A stretch of DNA of 64,000 bases from Niabella agricola (GTDB lineage Bacteria; Bacteroidota; Bacteroidia; Chitinophagales; Chitinophagaceae): assembly GCF_021538615.1 (NCBI RefSeq), contig NZ_JAJHIZ010000003.1:4092001-4156000 (forward strand), given 5' to 3'. Below are positions 18,016-26,194 of the stretch, in pieces; position 1 is the stretch's first letter, and each line of letters opens with the position of its first letter. Below the pieces are notes generated by a model that was given only the letters and a program-made list of their open reading frames with translations, was not told where the DNA came from and did no database searches. Made by a program: the position numbers and the translations under genes.

Positions 18016-19779
18016 CTATTTCAACCGGATCTCCGCCACACTGCTGCCCTGGGGAACCATCGGAAATACATTGTTTTCCTTGCCTACTTTTATTTCGAGT
18101 AAATAAGCTCCGTCGTGCTCCAGCATGGTTTTCAGAGCGGTCTTCAGCGCTGCACGCTGGTCGATCGACTGTCCTTCGACGCCATAGGATTTAGCCAGCA
18201 TCACAAAATCGGGACTGGTTATGTTTACAAAGGAATAACGCCGGTCATGGAACAGCTGTTGCCACTGACGAACCATTCCCAGGAATTCATTGTTCAGGAT
18301 GAGGATCTTGACCGCTGCACCAAACTGCATAATGGTTCCCAGTTCCTGAAGGGTCATTTGAAAACCTCCGTCGCCGATGATGGCCACTACGGTGCGGTCC
18401 GGTGCCCCATATTTGGCTCCGATGGCGGCTGGCAGGCCAAAGCCCATGGTGCCTAATCCGCCGGATGTAATATTGCTCCTGGTTTTGGTAAATTTTGCAT
18501 AGCGACAGGCCACCATCTGGTGCTGACCTACATCGGTTACTATTACGGCATCGCCGTTGGTAAGCTCATTCAGCGCCTCCATTACCTCAGCCATCGACAT
18601 TACATCGCCTTTGGGGTGCATTTCGGGCTGGATGCATTCTTTATCTTCTTCTGCTGCATATTTCGCAAATTCCTGCAGCCAGTCCGTGCGGTCGTGTTGT
18701 TCGATCAGCGCGGTCAGCAGGGGCAGGGTCTCCTTACAATCGCCCCAAACCGGTACGGTGGTTTTTACATTTTTATCTACTTCTGCAGGGTCAATATCCA
18801 GGTGAATGACCTTGGCCTGTTTGGCATATTTATCCAGGCGGCCGGTAACGCGGTCGTCGAACCGCATACCCACGGCAATCAGTACATCGCATTCATTGGT
18901 GAGTACGTTCGGGCCGTAGTTACCGTGCATACCCAGCATACCCACGCCCAACGGATGATCGGTAGGCAGGGCACTTTCACCCATGATGGTCCATGCCGCC
19001 GGCAGGTTGCCTTTTTCAATAAAAGCTTTAAACTCGTTTTCGGCTCCCCCCAGGATCACACCCTGACCAAAGATCACAAACGGTTTTTGCGCGCTGTTGA
19101 TCAGCTTTGCGGCTTCTGCAATGTATTCTTTACGCACAATGGGTTTGGGGCGATAGCTGCGTACATGGTCGCATTTCTGGTAACCCGGATATTCAAATTG
19201 CTGAAGCTGTGCGTTCTTGGTGATATCTACCAGCACCGGCCCGGGGCGTCCGCTGCGGGCAATGTGGAAGGCCTTGGCCAGCACATTCGGAATCTCATGG
19301 GCATCTGTAACCTGGTAATTCCACTTGGTTACCGGCATGGTTACATTGATTACATCCGTTTCCTGGAAAGCATCTGTTCCCAGCAGATGGGCAAATACCT
19401 GCCCGGTGATACAAACCAGCGGCGTGGAGTCGATCTGGGCATCGGCCAGACCGGTCACGAGGTTGGTGGCACCCGGTCCGCTGGTGGCAAATACCACACC
19501 GGTTTTACCGCTCGTGCGGGCAAAGCCCTGGGCTGCATGAATGCCACCCTGCTCATGGCGTACCAGGATATGTTCAAGTTTATCATTATAATCATATAAG
19601 GCATCATAGATGGGCATGATCGCTCCGCCGGGATAGCCGAAAATAGTGGCTACCCCTTCCGCAATAAGGGCTTCCAATACCGCCTGACTACCAGAAATGG
19701 TGTCGCCGGGTTGAATCGTTTTATCTGCCTTCATAGCTGTGTTTTTTTGTTCTGTATCTTTTATCTGAGTCGTTTCCAT
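18016..19779 (-). CDS. ilvB: Acetolactate synthase large (catalytic) subunit
   Basis: IlvB condenses two pyruvates, or pyruvate with 2-oxobutanoate, using thiamine diphosphate, Mg2+ and FAD. At 587 residues it is complete. The catalytic Glu is in VRHEQGGIHAAQGFAR. The FAD-domain region GVGMLGMHGNYGPN follows, and the ThDP motif is GDGGFQMTLQELGTI with the downstream NNEFLGMVRQWQ. The ATG at 19779 precedes a polar 25-residue extension before the usual start of homology (GSQAVLEALIAEGV), so the second Met (residue 16) is an alternative. It is separated from ilvN by the ABM and methyltransferase genes. Confidence 0.97.
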   Translation of the reverse strand: METTQIKDTEQKNTAMKADKTIQPGDTISGSQAVLEALIAEGVATIFGYPGGAIMPIYDALYDYNDKLEHILVRHEQGGIHAAQGFARTSGKTGVVFATSGPGATNLVTGLADAQIDSTPLVCITGQVFAHLLGTDAFQETDVINVTMPVTKWNYQVTDAHEIPNVLAKAFHIARSGRPGPVLVDITKNAQLQQFEYPGYQKCDHVRSYRPKPIVRKEYIAEAAKLINSAQKPFVIFGQGVILGGAENEFKAFIEKGNLPAAWTIMGESALPTDHPLGVGMLGMHGNYGPNVLTNECDVLIAVGMRFDDRVTGRLDKYAKQAKVIHLDIDPAEVDKNVKTTVPVWGDCKETLPLLTALIEQHDRTDWLQEFAKYAAEEDKECIQPEMHPKGDVMSMAEVMEALNELTNGDAVIVTDVGQHQMVACRYAKFTKTRSNITSGGLGTMGFGLPAAIGAKYGAPDRTVVAIIGDGGFQMTLQELGTIMQFGAAVKILILNNEFLGMVRQWQQLFHDRRYSFVNITSPDFVMLAKSYGVEGQSIDQRAALKTALKTMLEHDGAYLLEIKVGKENNVFPMVPQGSSVAEIRLK

Positions 19780-19827
19780 ACACCTGATTTTGTTTGTTAT
19801 TGATTGTTGTTAAAGCCGGCTTTACGC

Positions 19828-20316
19828 TTATACCCGGTAAAATCCGATAAGATCGGTTGATTGTATGGCGGTAAAACCTACCCGCCGCAACAGGGTTACT
19901 AACTGGCCACGGTGGTATGTGGCGTGATTGACGACATGCGCCAGCACCTGGTAATAGCGCGATGTATATTCCTGTCCGTTAAAACGGCGGTAACGAAAAG
20001 GCGCTGTTAATTGGATTTCATCAAAGCCGGTAACCCAATCGCTGAGTTGCTGTGAGGTTTGTTCCCAAAGATCCAGCAGTTCCTGCCGGGAACCGGTAAA
20101 GGTTTGGTCTACCCGGATCACGGGTTCATGTTTCAGTCGCTGCAGCCAGGCATTTTCTGCATTTACCATGTGCAACACCGTTTCCCGGATACTTTTAAAA
20201 CTGCTTATAACGGGCTGCTGCCATTGCGCATCGCTGATCTGGCGCAGCCAGGAACATACCTCGGCGGTACTTGCCCGGTTAAATGCTGCCAATTCTGTAA
20301 AGTATGTTTTATCCAT
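19828..20316 (-). CDS. DinB-family protein between ilvD and ilvB
   Basis: A 162-residue DinB superfamily protein with the full set of expected metal ligands: SFKSIRETVLHMVNAENAWL carries the helix-2 His, and VNHATYHRGQLVTLLRRVGF gives the HxxxHxxQ motif. The C-terminal tail TDLIGFYR also fits this family. It is 162 residues long, as usual. It lies between ilvD (58-bp spacer) and ilvB (48-bp spacer) on the same strand, so it is probably co-transcribed and under the attenuator upstream of ilvD. Function is unknown. Confidence 0.88.
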   Translation of the reverse strand: MDKTYFTELAAFNRASTAEVCSWLRQISDAQWQQPVISSFKSIRETVLHMVNAENAWLQRLKHEPVIRVDQTFTGSRQELLDLWEQTSQQLSDWVTGFDEIQLTAPFRYRRFNGQEYTSRYYQVLAHVVNHATYHRGQLVTLLRRVGFTAIQSTDLIGFYRV

Positions 20317-20374
20317 GATTACGGTTCGTGGTTTGTACTGGTTTTAGGTATGCCAATTTGAAGGATACTTATAT

Positions 20375-22057
20375 CTAATCCTCATCGGTTACACACCCTT
20401 GTGATGCGTCCTTTACCAGCTTTGCATATTTGTATAACACACCGTTCTTCGCTTTTAGCGGCGGCTGCTTCCAGCCTTCTTTACGCTTTGCAATTTCGGC
20501 ATCCGGAACTTTAAGTGTAAGTGTATTGTTAACGGCATCGATTTCAATAATATCGTCGTCTTGTACGAATCCGATCAGTCCGCCTTCAAATGCTTCGGGT
20601 GTTACGTGTCCTACCACAAAGCCATGTGTACCGCCACTGAAACGTCCGTCAGTGATCAGCGCCACGCTCTTCCCTAACCCGGCACCGATGATCGCAGAAG
20701 TAGGCTTTAGCATCTCCGGCATGCCGGGTGCGCCTTTAGGACCTTCATTTTTGATCACCACCACATCGCCTGCTTTTACTTTGCCACTCGAAATGCCTGC
20801 AATCAGGTTCTTTTCTCCATCAAACACGCGGGCTGGTCCCGTGAATTTTTCGCCTTCCTTTCCACTGATCTTTGCTACGCTTCCTTTTTCTGCAAGATTG
20901 CCGTAGAGGATCTGCAGATGCCCGGTGGCTTTGAGCGGGCTTTCGAGTGGGTGGATAATGTCCTGGCTTTCAAAATCCAGATCGGGAACTTGTTCCAGGT
21001 TTTCTGCAATTGTCTTGCCGGTAACCGTTAAACAGCTGCCATCGATCAATCCTTTTTGCAGCAGGTATTTCATTACACCGGGAACGCCCCCTTTTTTATG
21101 CAGGTCCTCCATCAGGTATTTGCCGCTGGGTTTAAAGTCGGCCAGTACAGGAATGCGGTCGCTGATGGCCTGGAAGTCGTCCTGGGTAAGGGGCACATTT
21201 ACACTGCGGGCCATGGCCAGTAAGTGCAGTACCGCGTTGGTACTTCCCCCCAGTACCATAATGACGATGATGGCATTTTCAAATGCCTTGCGGGTCATGA
21301 TATCACTGGGTTTGATATCTTTTTCGAGCAACAGGCGGATGGCTTTTCCGGCGGCCGCACATTCCTGCTTTTTTTCTTCGCTTAGTGCCGGGTTGCTGCT
21401 GGAGTAGGGCAGGCTCATGCCCATGGCTTCAATGGCCGCGGCCATCGTATTGGCGGTATACATGCCGCCGCAGGCACCTGCTCCCGGACAGCTGTTTTTT
21501 ACAATGCCCATAAAATCGGCTTCGTCCAGCTGACCGGCGATTTTTTGACCCAGGGCCTCAAAGGCGGAAACAATGTTCAGGTCCTGGCCTTTATAATGTC
21601 CGGGGGCGATGGTGCCGCCGTATACCATGATGGAAGGGCGGTTCAGCCGGCCCATGGCGATGATAGAGCCCGGCATGTTTTTATCGCATCCGGGTACCGT
21701 GATCAGTCCGTCGTAATATTGCGCACCGCATACGGTTTCGATCGAGTCGGCGATCACATCCCGGCTCACAAGCGAGTAACGCATCCCGTCCGTACCATTA
21801 CTCATACCGTCGCTAACACCGATCGTATGAAAGGTTAAACCCACAAGGTCCTGTTCCCAGACCGCCTCTTTTACATGTTGGGCAAGTCCGTTCAGATGCA
21901 TGTTGCAGGGATTGCCGTCATACCCCATGCTGGCGATACCTACCTGGGCTTTCTTTAAATCATCTTCGGTAAGACCCAGCGCATAAAGCTGCGCCTGTGC
22001 TGCTGGTTGCGTAGGGTCCTGGGTAATGGTCTTGGAATACTTGTTTAACTCTGTCAT
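20375..22057 (-). CDS. ilvD: Dihydroxy-acid dehydratase
   Basis: IlvD removes water from the dihydroxy acids to give the 2-oxo acids of valine, isoleucine and leucine synthesis. The 560 residues match the family. Iron-sulfur cluster cysteines are in [11 protein letters not shown] and in [17 protein letters not shown], and the C-terminal [19 protein letters not shown] is diagnostic. It is the first structural gene after the leader peptide and terminator at 22089-22277, so its transcription is expected to respond to charged Leu, Val and Ile tRNA. Confidence 0.97.
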   Translation of the reverse strand: MTELNKYSKTITQDPTQPAAQAQLYALGLTEDDLKKAQVGIASMGYDGNPCNMHLNGLAQHVKEAVWEQDLVGLTFHTIGVSDGMSNGTDGMRYSLVSRDVIADSIETVCGAQYYDGLITVPGCDKNMPGSIIAMGRLNRPSIMVYGGTIAPGHYKGQDLNIVSAFEALGQKIAGQLDEADFMGIVKNSCPGAGACGGMYTANTMAAAIEAMGMSLPYSSSNPALSEEKKQECAAAGKAIRLLLEKDIKPSDIMTRKAFENAIIVIMVLGGSTNAVLHLLAMARSVNVPLTQDDFQAISDRIPVLADFKPSGKYLMEDLHKKGGVPGVMKYLLQKGLIDGSCLTVTGKTIAENLEQVPDLDFESQDIIHPLESPLKATGHLQILYGNLAEKGSVAKISGKEGEKFTGPARVFDGEKNLIAGISSGKVKAGDVVVIKNEGPKGAPGMPEMLKPTSAIIGAGLGKSVALITDGRFSGGTHGFVVGHVTPEAFEGGLIGFVQDDDIIEIDAVNNTLTLKVPDAEIAKRKEGWKQPPLKAKNGVLYKYAKLVKDASQGCVTDED

Positions 22058-22088
22058 GCCGATTTACTTATAAGTTTAATAATTCAAT

Positions 22089-22159
22089 AAAAAACCCGCC
22101 TTTATATGAGGCGGGTCCTGTTTAAATTCGTTTGTTTGTTTATACAATTAACCCTCCTC
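22089..22159 (-). terminator. Attenuator of the ilvD operon: terminator hairpin with antiterminator strand
   Basis: On the minus strand the terminator reads ACCCGCCT (22116-22109), a 7-base loop and AGGCGGGT (22101-22094), a perfect 8-bp stem, followed by five further T residues. The alternative partner is GAGGAGGGT (22159-22151), inside the last codons of the leader peptide gene, which pairs with ACCCGCCTC (22116-22108) at 8 of 9 positions. A ribosome stalled at the Leu/Val/Ile codons leaves GAGGAGGGT free and blocks the terminator. A ribosome that reaches the stop codon at 22140 covers it and lets the terminator form. The mechanism is inferred from the sequence; the pairings are directly visible. 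Confidence 0.85.
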
Positions 22160-22277
22160 CGTAGCGGTAGCTAATGACAATGACGATCACCACAAGCATA
22201 TTGCGGAAGAAAGAAACATTGCGATTGTTATGACCGATCATAATACGAAGGAGCTTTTTGCGAATATAAAGCCTCAT
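22140..22277 (-). CDS. ilv operon leader peptide (45 codons)
   Basis: A short open frame from ATG at 22277 to TAA at 22140. Its core is the run LVVIVIVI (codons 28-35), eight consecutive branched-chain residues, after a basic, Asn-rich N-terminus; it ends in YRYGGGLIV. Such runs are characteristic of leader peptides of branched-chain amino acid operons (ilvL type), where slow translation through them senses charged tRNA. Internal Met codons at positions 13 and 27 are alternative starts, so the true peptide may be 33 or 19 residues. It lies 70 bp after the LeuB-like gene and 82 bp before ilvD. Confidence 0.85.
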   Translation of the reverse strand: MRLYIRKKLLRIMIGHNNRNVSFFRNMLVVIVIVISYRYGGGLIV

Positions 22278-22347
22278 TTGTTGTGATCAAAATTTTTCTT
22301 CCCGTAGGAAGAACCATTTTGCTATATAAAAGAACTACAAAGCAGGG

Positions 22348-23301
22348 TTATATGATCGTTGATTTTTGCAACGCCATATTTTCTCCTTTTGCAAAACCTG
22401 GAATCGTACCGCGAATAAAATCGCTGATCAGATCGCCGATCGTGCCGGTTGAATAGTTGTTTACCGCATCCAGGTCCTTTGCCACAAAACCGTGCAGCAA
22501 GGTCCAGTTAACGGCCGTCCGTATAATGAGCGCTTCCTCATGCAGGTTGAAGTAATCCATCATCATGGCTACAGAGAGGATCGCACCAACAGGATTGGAA
22601 AGATTCTTTGTACTTTCCTGCGCCTGTTCAAAGCTAAAGGCCGGACCAAAAAAAGGCATCGTACCGGCTATACGTACAGAGGGGATCATATACCGGGCGC
22701 CGGTAATGGCAGCCGCCTGGCTGAAGAGATAGTTGCCCGCGGTCCTGGCTGCGATGATCACATCAAACGCTGAGGGTTGCTGCAGCATACGATCCCAGGC
22801 CTCCTGCACGGCTATTGATTCAATCCGCATTCCTTTATATGCCGCACCAGCCTTTTCCAGGGCAGCCTTCCAGGAAACCGGCTGCGGATCTTCCGGATCT
22901 GCTATAACGGTGATCTGCTTTCTGCGGTTGGCGGCCTGTTGCAGCGCTGACTGGATGATGCGGTCCTGGTGCTGCCCGCCGGCTGTATATACCTGGTATA
23001 ATAAAAAGTTGAGGCCCTCGCTATGCCTGGGCTTTAAGGGCGACAGATGTTGCAATGGTGGATATACTGTTACCGGCTGTACGCTTACCAGCACCGGCAG
23101 CCCGGTTTCAATTGCATGTTGCGTGGTATAACCGCAAAACAGGGTTGCGTCGCCCACCGGTTGCGCAATCGCATCTGTAACAGGGGTCAGGTTAAAATAA
23201 TGATCATATTGTTCCGCAACGGCATTCAGTACTTTTACCGCTTGTGCAGCTACTTCCCCTGCAGCTCCTGCTTCTTCGATGATCGTGATCTCCTTTTTCA
23301 T
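22348..23301 (-). CDS. LeuB-like (isopropylmalate dehydrogenase-fold) pseudoenzyme
   Basis: This 317-residue protein aligns along its length with 3-isopropylmalate dehydrogenase. Shared landmarks are the N-terminal GEVAAQAVKVLNAVAEQY, QPVTVYPPLQHLSPLK, and NPVGAILSVAMMMDYFNLHE. The catalytic set is missing: the RELTGGIYFG equivalent reads LYQVYTAGGQ, SVDKANVL reads VIADPEDP, NLFGDILSDEA reads RTAGNYLFSQAA, and the PGDGIGPE loop reads EEAGAAGE. The Arg, Lys and Asp residues that bind isopropylmalate and metal are therefore gone, so dehydrogenase activity is unlikely. It starts one base after the stop of the ABC gene and belongs to the leuA unit. A structural or regulatory role is possible. It is not a decayed pseudogene, since the frame is intact. 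Confidence 0.8.
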   Translation of the reverse strand: MKKEITIIEEAGAAGEVAAQAVKVLNAVAEQYDHYFNLTPVTDAIAQPVGDATLFCGYTTQHAIETGLPVLVSVQPVTVYPPLQHLSPLKPRHSEGLNFLLYQVYTAGGQHQDRIIQSALQQAANRRKQITVIADPEDPQPVSWKAALEKAGAAYKGMRIESIAVQEAWDRMLQQPSAFDVIIAARTAGNYLFSQAAAITGARYMIPSVRIAGTMPFFGPAFSFEQAQESTKNLSNPVGAILSVAMMMDYFNLHEEALIIRTAVNWTLLHGFVAKDLDAVNNYSTGTIGDLISDFIRGTIPGFAKGENMALQKSTII

Positions 23302-23302
23302 T

Positions 23303-24793
23303 TTATGATAGCCCGAGGGTCAATGGTTGATTCTTTGATTTAGCAATAGTGGAGGGCATCGTCTTTTTATAAAGGGTGGGGATGCCTTGTTCCAGTTCGA
23401 TAACATGCCTTACACAGGCAGGAATTTCATCTTCATAATGACTAATAAAAAGGAGGGTCATTCCTGTTTCAGAATGGATCCGCTCCAGCAGCCGGATCAC
23501 CATCCGCGACTGGCTGTCGTCCAGGCCCTGACAGGGCTCGTCCAGGGCCAGCATCAGCGGGTCTTTAATCAGCGCCCTTGCCATCAGTACCAGCCGCTGC
23601 TCGCCATCGGAAAGCGACCGGAAGGGGAGCTGTGCTTTATCCTGCAGCGAAAAAAAGCGCAGCCATGCAGTTACCTTTCGGGCCTGCGCTTCATCCAGCT
23701 TTCTGCATAAACCAAACGCGTCAAAAAAACCTGAACCCACTACCTGGGCGGGCGTGATGCCCGGATCAAAAAAATGTTGCAGATCCGGGGCTACAAAACC
23801 GATCCTGCGCTTGATGTCCCAGATGCTTTCGCCACTTCCTCTTCGTTTTCCAAATAAATGGATCTGCTGGGCATAGGCCTGGGGATGATCGCCGTTGATG
23901 AGGCTTAGCAAGGCCGATTTACCGGCCCCGTTGCAGCCCTTGATGAGCCAGCATTCACCGTTATTGACCTGCCAGTTAATATTATTAAGGATCGTTGTAT
24001 TGCCATGACGGATACTTACCTGCTTCATGGAAATAAGGGGCCCGATATGATAGGCTTTTTTGAGTTCGGGAAGTGGGGCTTCCCTGCGTGCCGGTATTGA
24101 TTGCATAAAGCCAAGCTGTTCCACCGGCGCATAATTTACCAGCGCTCCTTCAGATAATTCAGCAAAATGAGTGATGCATACCGGCAGCTCATGGCTGTCT
24201 GTGATCAGGATAATACGGGTGCCGCTGCTGGCCAGCTGGTTCAGTACAGCGTGCAGTATTTTCCGGCTTCCGGCATCCAGGCCGGTAAACACCCGGTCAA
24301 GAATGAGCACATCCGGATGGGTAAGCAGGTGACCGACCAATTGCACTTTTTTGAGCTCGCCACCTGAAAGCCGGGCCAGTGGTGTGTGACTGCGATGGGT
24401 GAGCCGGAAGGTTTCGAGCCATTGAAATACAGTAACTGCATCGCCTTTTTTTAAGAGCGTTTCGGAAACCGTTGCCGTTTCATTGGCGGAGCTGGCAAAG
24501 CGTTGCTGATAATAGCGGCCGGTGTTATGGATCTGGTTGCGGAGCGGGTACATAGCCGGCACATAGGCTACAACCGGTTGCACGGACTGCGTTCCTTTTT
24601 TAAATTCAACAGAACCGGTATAGGACAATATACCTTTGAGTACCCCGGCCAGCAGCGATTTTCCGCTGCCGCTGGCTCCAAAAACAGCAAGATGCTCATC
24701 CGCTTTTAATGTGAAGCTGATGCGGTTGAGTAAAAGCTTTCCGGCTTGTTGAACCGTTACATTTTTTAATATGATACTACAGTACGCTTCCAT
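23303..24793 (-). CDS. ModF-like twin-ATPase ABC protein, copy 2
   Basis: A 496-residue protein with two ABC ATPase domains and no membrane segments, paralogous to the gene at 12359. Domain 1 has Walker A GASGSGKS (39-46) and a good signature LSGGE (142-146), but Walker B ends VLILD-R, with Arg167 in place of the catalytic Glu. Domain 2 has Walker A GCNGAGKS, the ModF stretch GSGESIWDIKRRIGFV, signature LSDGEQ and an intact LALDEP. I start it at the ATG at 24793; the TTG-started longer frame reaches back to 24832. It lies 42 bp after leuA and one base before the LeuB-like gene, so it is probably co-transcribed with both. Confidence 0.85.
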   Translation of the reverse strand: MEAYCSIILKNVTVQQAGKLLLNRISFTLKADEHLAVFGASGSGKSLLAGVLKGILSYTGSVEFKKGTQSVQPVVAYVPAMYPLRNQIHNTGRYYQQRFASSANETATVSETLLKKGDAVTVFQWLETFRLTHRSHTPLARLSGGELKKVQLVGHLLTHPDVLILDRVFTGLDAGSRKILHAVLNQLASSGTRIILITDSHELPVCITHFAELSEGALVNYAPVEQLGFMQSIPARREAPLPELKKAYHIGPLISMKQVSIRHGNTTILNNINWQVNNGECWLIKGCNGAGKSALLSLINGDHPQAYAQQIHLFGKRRGSGESIWDIKRRIGFVAPDLQHFFDPGITPAQVVGSGFFDAFGLCRKLDEAQARKVTAWLRFFSLQDKAQLPFRSLSDGEQRLVLMARALIKDPLMLALDEPCQGLDDSQSRMVIRLLERIHSETGMTLLFISHYEDEIPACVRHVIELEQGIPTLYKKTMPSTIAKSKNQPLTLGLS

Positions 24794-24835
24794 TGCTATG
24801 TTCCGGATAGGAATGCCCTGGCCGGGCTCCAAAGA

Positions 24836-25996
24836 CTAAGCGGTGGTTTTTACTTTTTCCGCCATTTCTCTAAGATCATTATCGCCTACTTCCTTTTTGG
24901 CATCGGCAACATTCAGAAACTGCTGATACAATGCATCTACCTGGTTCCGGTCAAACTCATATCCGAGGTTTTTAAACCGGTAAGCCAGTGCACTGCGGCC
25001 GCTGCGTGCGGTAAGCACGATGCGGGAGGTGTCGGCGCCTACCTCATGCGGGGCGATGATTTCGTAAGTGGTGGCTTCTTTTAAAAAGCCATCCTGGTGA
25101 ATGCCCGATGAGTGCGAGAAGGCATTGTCGCCGACGACCGCTTTATTCGGCTGGACGACCATCCGCATGGTTTCTGCAACCAGGTGGCTCATGGGCAGTA
25201 ACTGGGTGGTATCTACATCTGTGTAAAGATCAAGCTCTGGATGTTTCTTTATAGCCATCACTACTTCTTCCAGGGAGGTGTTGCCTGCGCGTTCTCCGAT
25301 ACCGTTAATGGTACATTCGATCTGACGGGCTCCGGCGATGGCGCCTGCGATGGAATTGGCAGTGGCCAGCCCCAGGTCATTGTGGCAATGACAGGAGAAA
25401 ATAGCCTTGTCGGCATTGGGCACATGATTCAGCAGGTAGCTGAATTTTTCTGCATACTGGTGTGGCAGGCAGGAGCCTGTAGTATCAGGAATATTCACTA
25501 CCGTTGCACCGGCACCGATCACAGCCTCTACCAGCAGGGCCAGGAACTGCAGGTCGGCACGGCCGGCATCTTCTGCAAAGAACTCCACATCCGGAACCAG
25601 GTTCCGGGCCAGTTTTACAGCGGCAACGGCCCGCTCGATAATGTTTTCTCGGGTGGTATTGAATTTATATTTTATGTGATTGTCGGAGGAGCCGATACCG
25701 GTGTGGATCCGCGGACGTACAGCAGGCTTCAGCGCCGCAGCCGCCACTTCAATGTCTTTCTGTACCGCACGGGTAAGACCACATACGGTAGCAGTTTTGA
25801 TCACTTTAGAGATTTCTTCCACCGATGCAAAATCGCCCGGACTGGAAATGGGAAAACCGGCTTCGATGATGTCTACGCCAAGAGCTTCCAGTTTCAGCGC
25901 CAGCTTGATTTTTTCTTCGGTATTCAGTTTACAACCCGGAACCTGCTCACCATCTCTTAAAGTAGTGTCAAAAATAAAAACCTTGTTATCCGCCAT
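24836..25996 (-). CDS. leuA: 2-Isopropylmalate synthase, short form
   Basis: LeuA condenses acetyl-CoA with 2-oxoisovalerate, the first step of the leucine branch. The catalytic HMGL-like barrel shows [19 protein letters not shown] at the N-terminus, [15 protein letters not shown] near residue 200 and [20 protein letters not shown]. At 386 residues it lacks the C-terminal regulatory (LeuA dimer) domain of about 130 residues that mediates leucine inhibition in E. coli-type enzymes, so feedback may be weak or act elsewhere. I prefer the ATG at 25996; the longer frame from 26038 adds a polar extension. It heads a unit with the ModF-like and LeuB-like genes. Confidence 0.92.
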   Translation of the reverse strand: MADNKVFIFDTTLRDGEQVPGCKLNTEEKIKLALKLEALGVDIIEAGFPISSPGDFASVEEISKVIKTATVCGLTRAVQKDIEVAAAALKPAVRPRIHTGIGSSDNHIKYKFNTTRENIIERAVAAVKLARNLVPDVEFFAEDAGRADLQFLALLVEAVIGAGATVVNIPDTTGSCLPHQYAEKFSYLLNHVPNADKAIFSCHCHNDLGLATANSIAGAIAGARQIECTINGIGERAGNTSLEEVVMAIKKHPELDLYTDVDTTQLLPMSHLVAETMRMVVQPNKAVVGDNAFSHSSGIHQDGFLKEATTYEIIAPHEVGADTSRIVLTARSGRSALAYRFKNLGYEFDRNQVDALYQQFLNVADAKKEVGDNDLREMAEKVKTTA

Positions 25997-26194
25997 AATT
26001 CGTTTATTTAATTTAGAATTGTTATTTTCAATACTCAATCCGCAACATCGAAAGCGGTTTTTTGTATGATTCTTAAAAATAACTTCATAATATGAAACCC
26101 TGAAACCAATTTGTAGAACTACTTACATTGAATAAAGGGAATTGATGAATTATAATTAATTGATATTCAGTAATAAAAGAAGGAGTAAATTACG

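Noticed and set aside
22278..22347. AAATTTTG upstream of the leader peptide as a -7 promoter element
   Set aside because: One mismatch to TAnnTTTG, no TTG at the right distance, and it would put the transcript start almost on the ATG.
26043..26096. 17-codon frame with Leu and Ile residues upstream of leuA ([17 protein letters not shown]), considered as a second leader peptide
   Set aside because: No terminator hairpin follows before leuA, and the Leu/Ile codons are not in a run. Coordinates are approximate.
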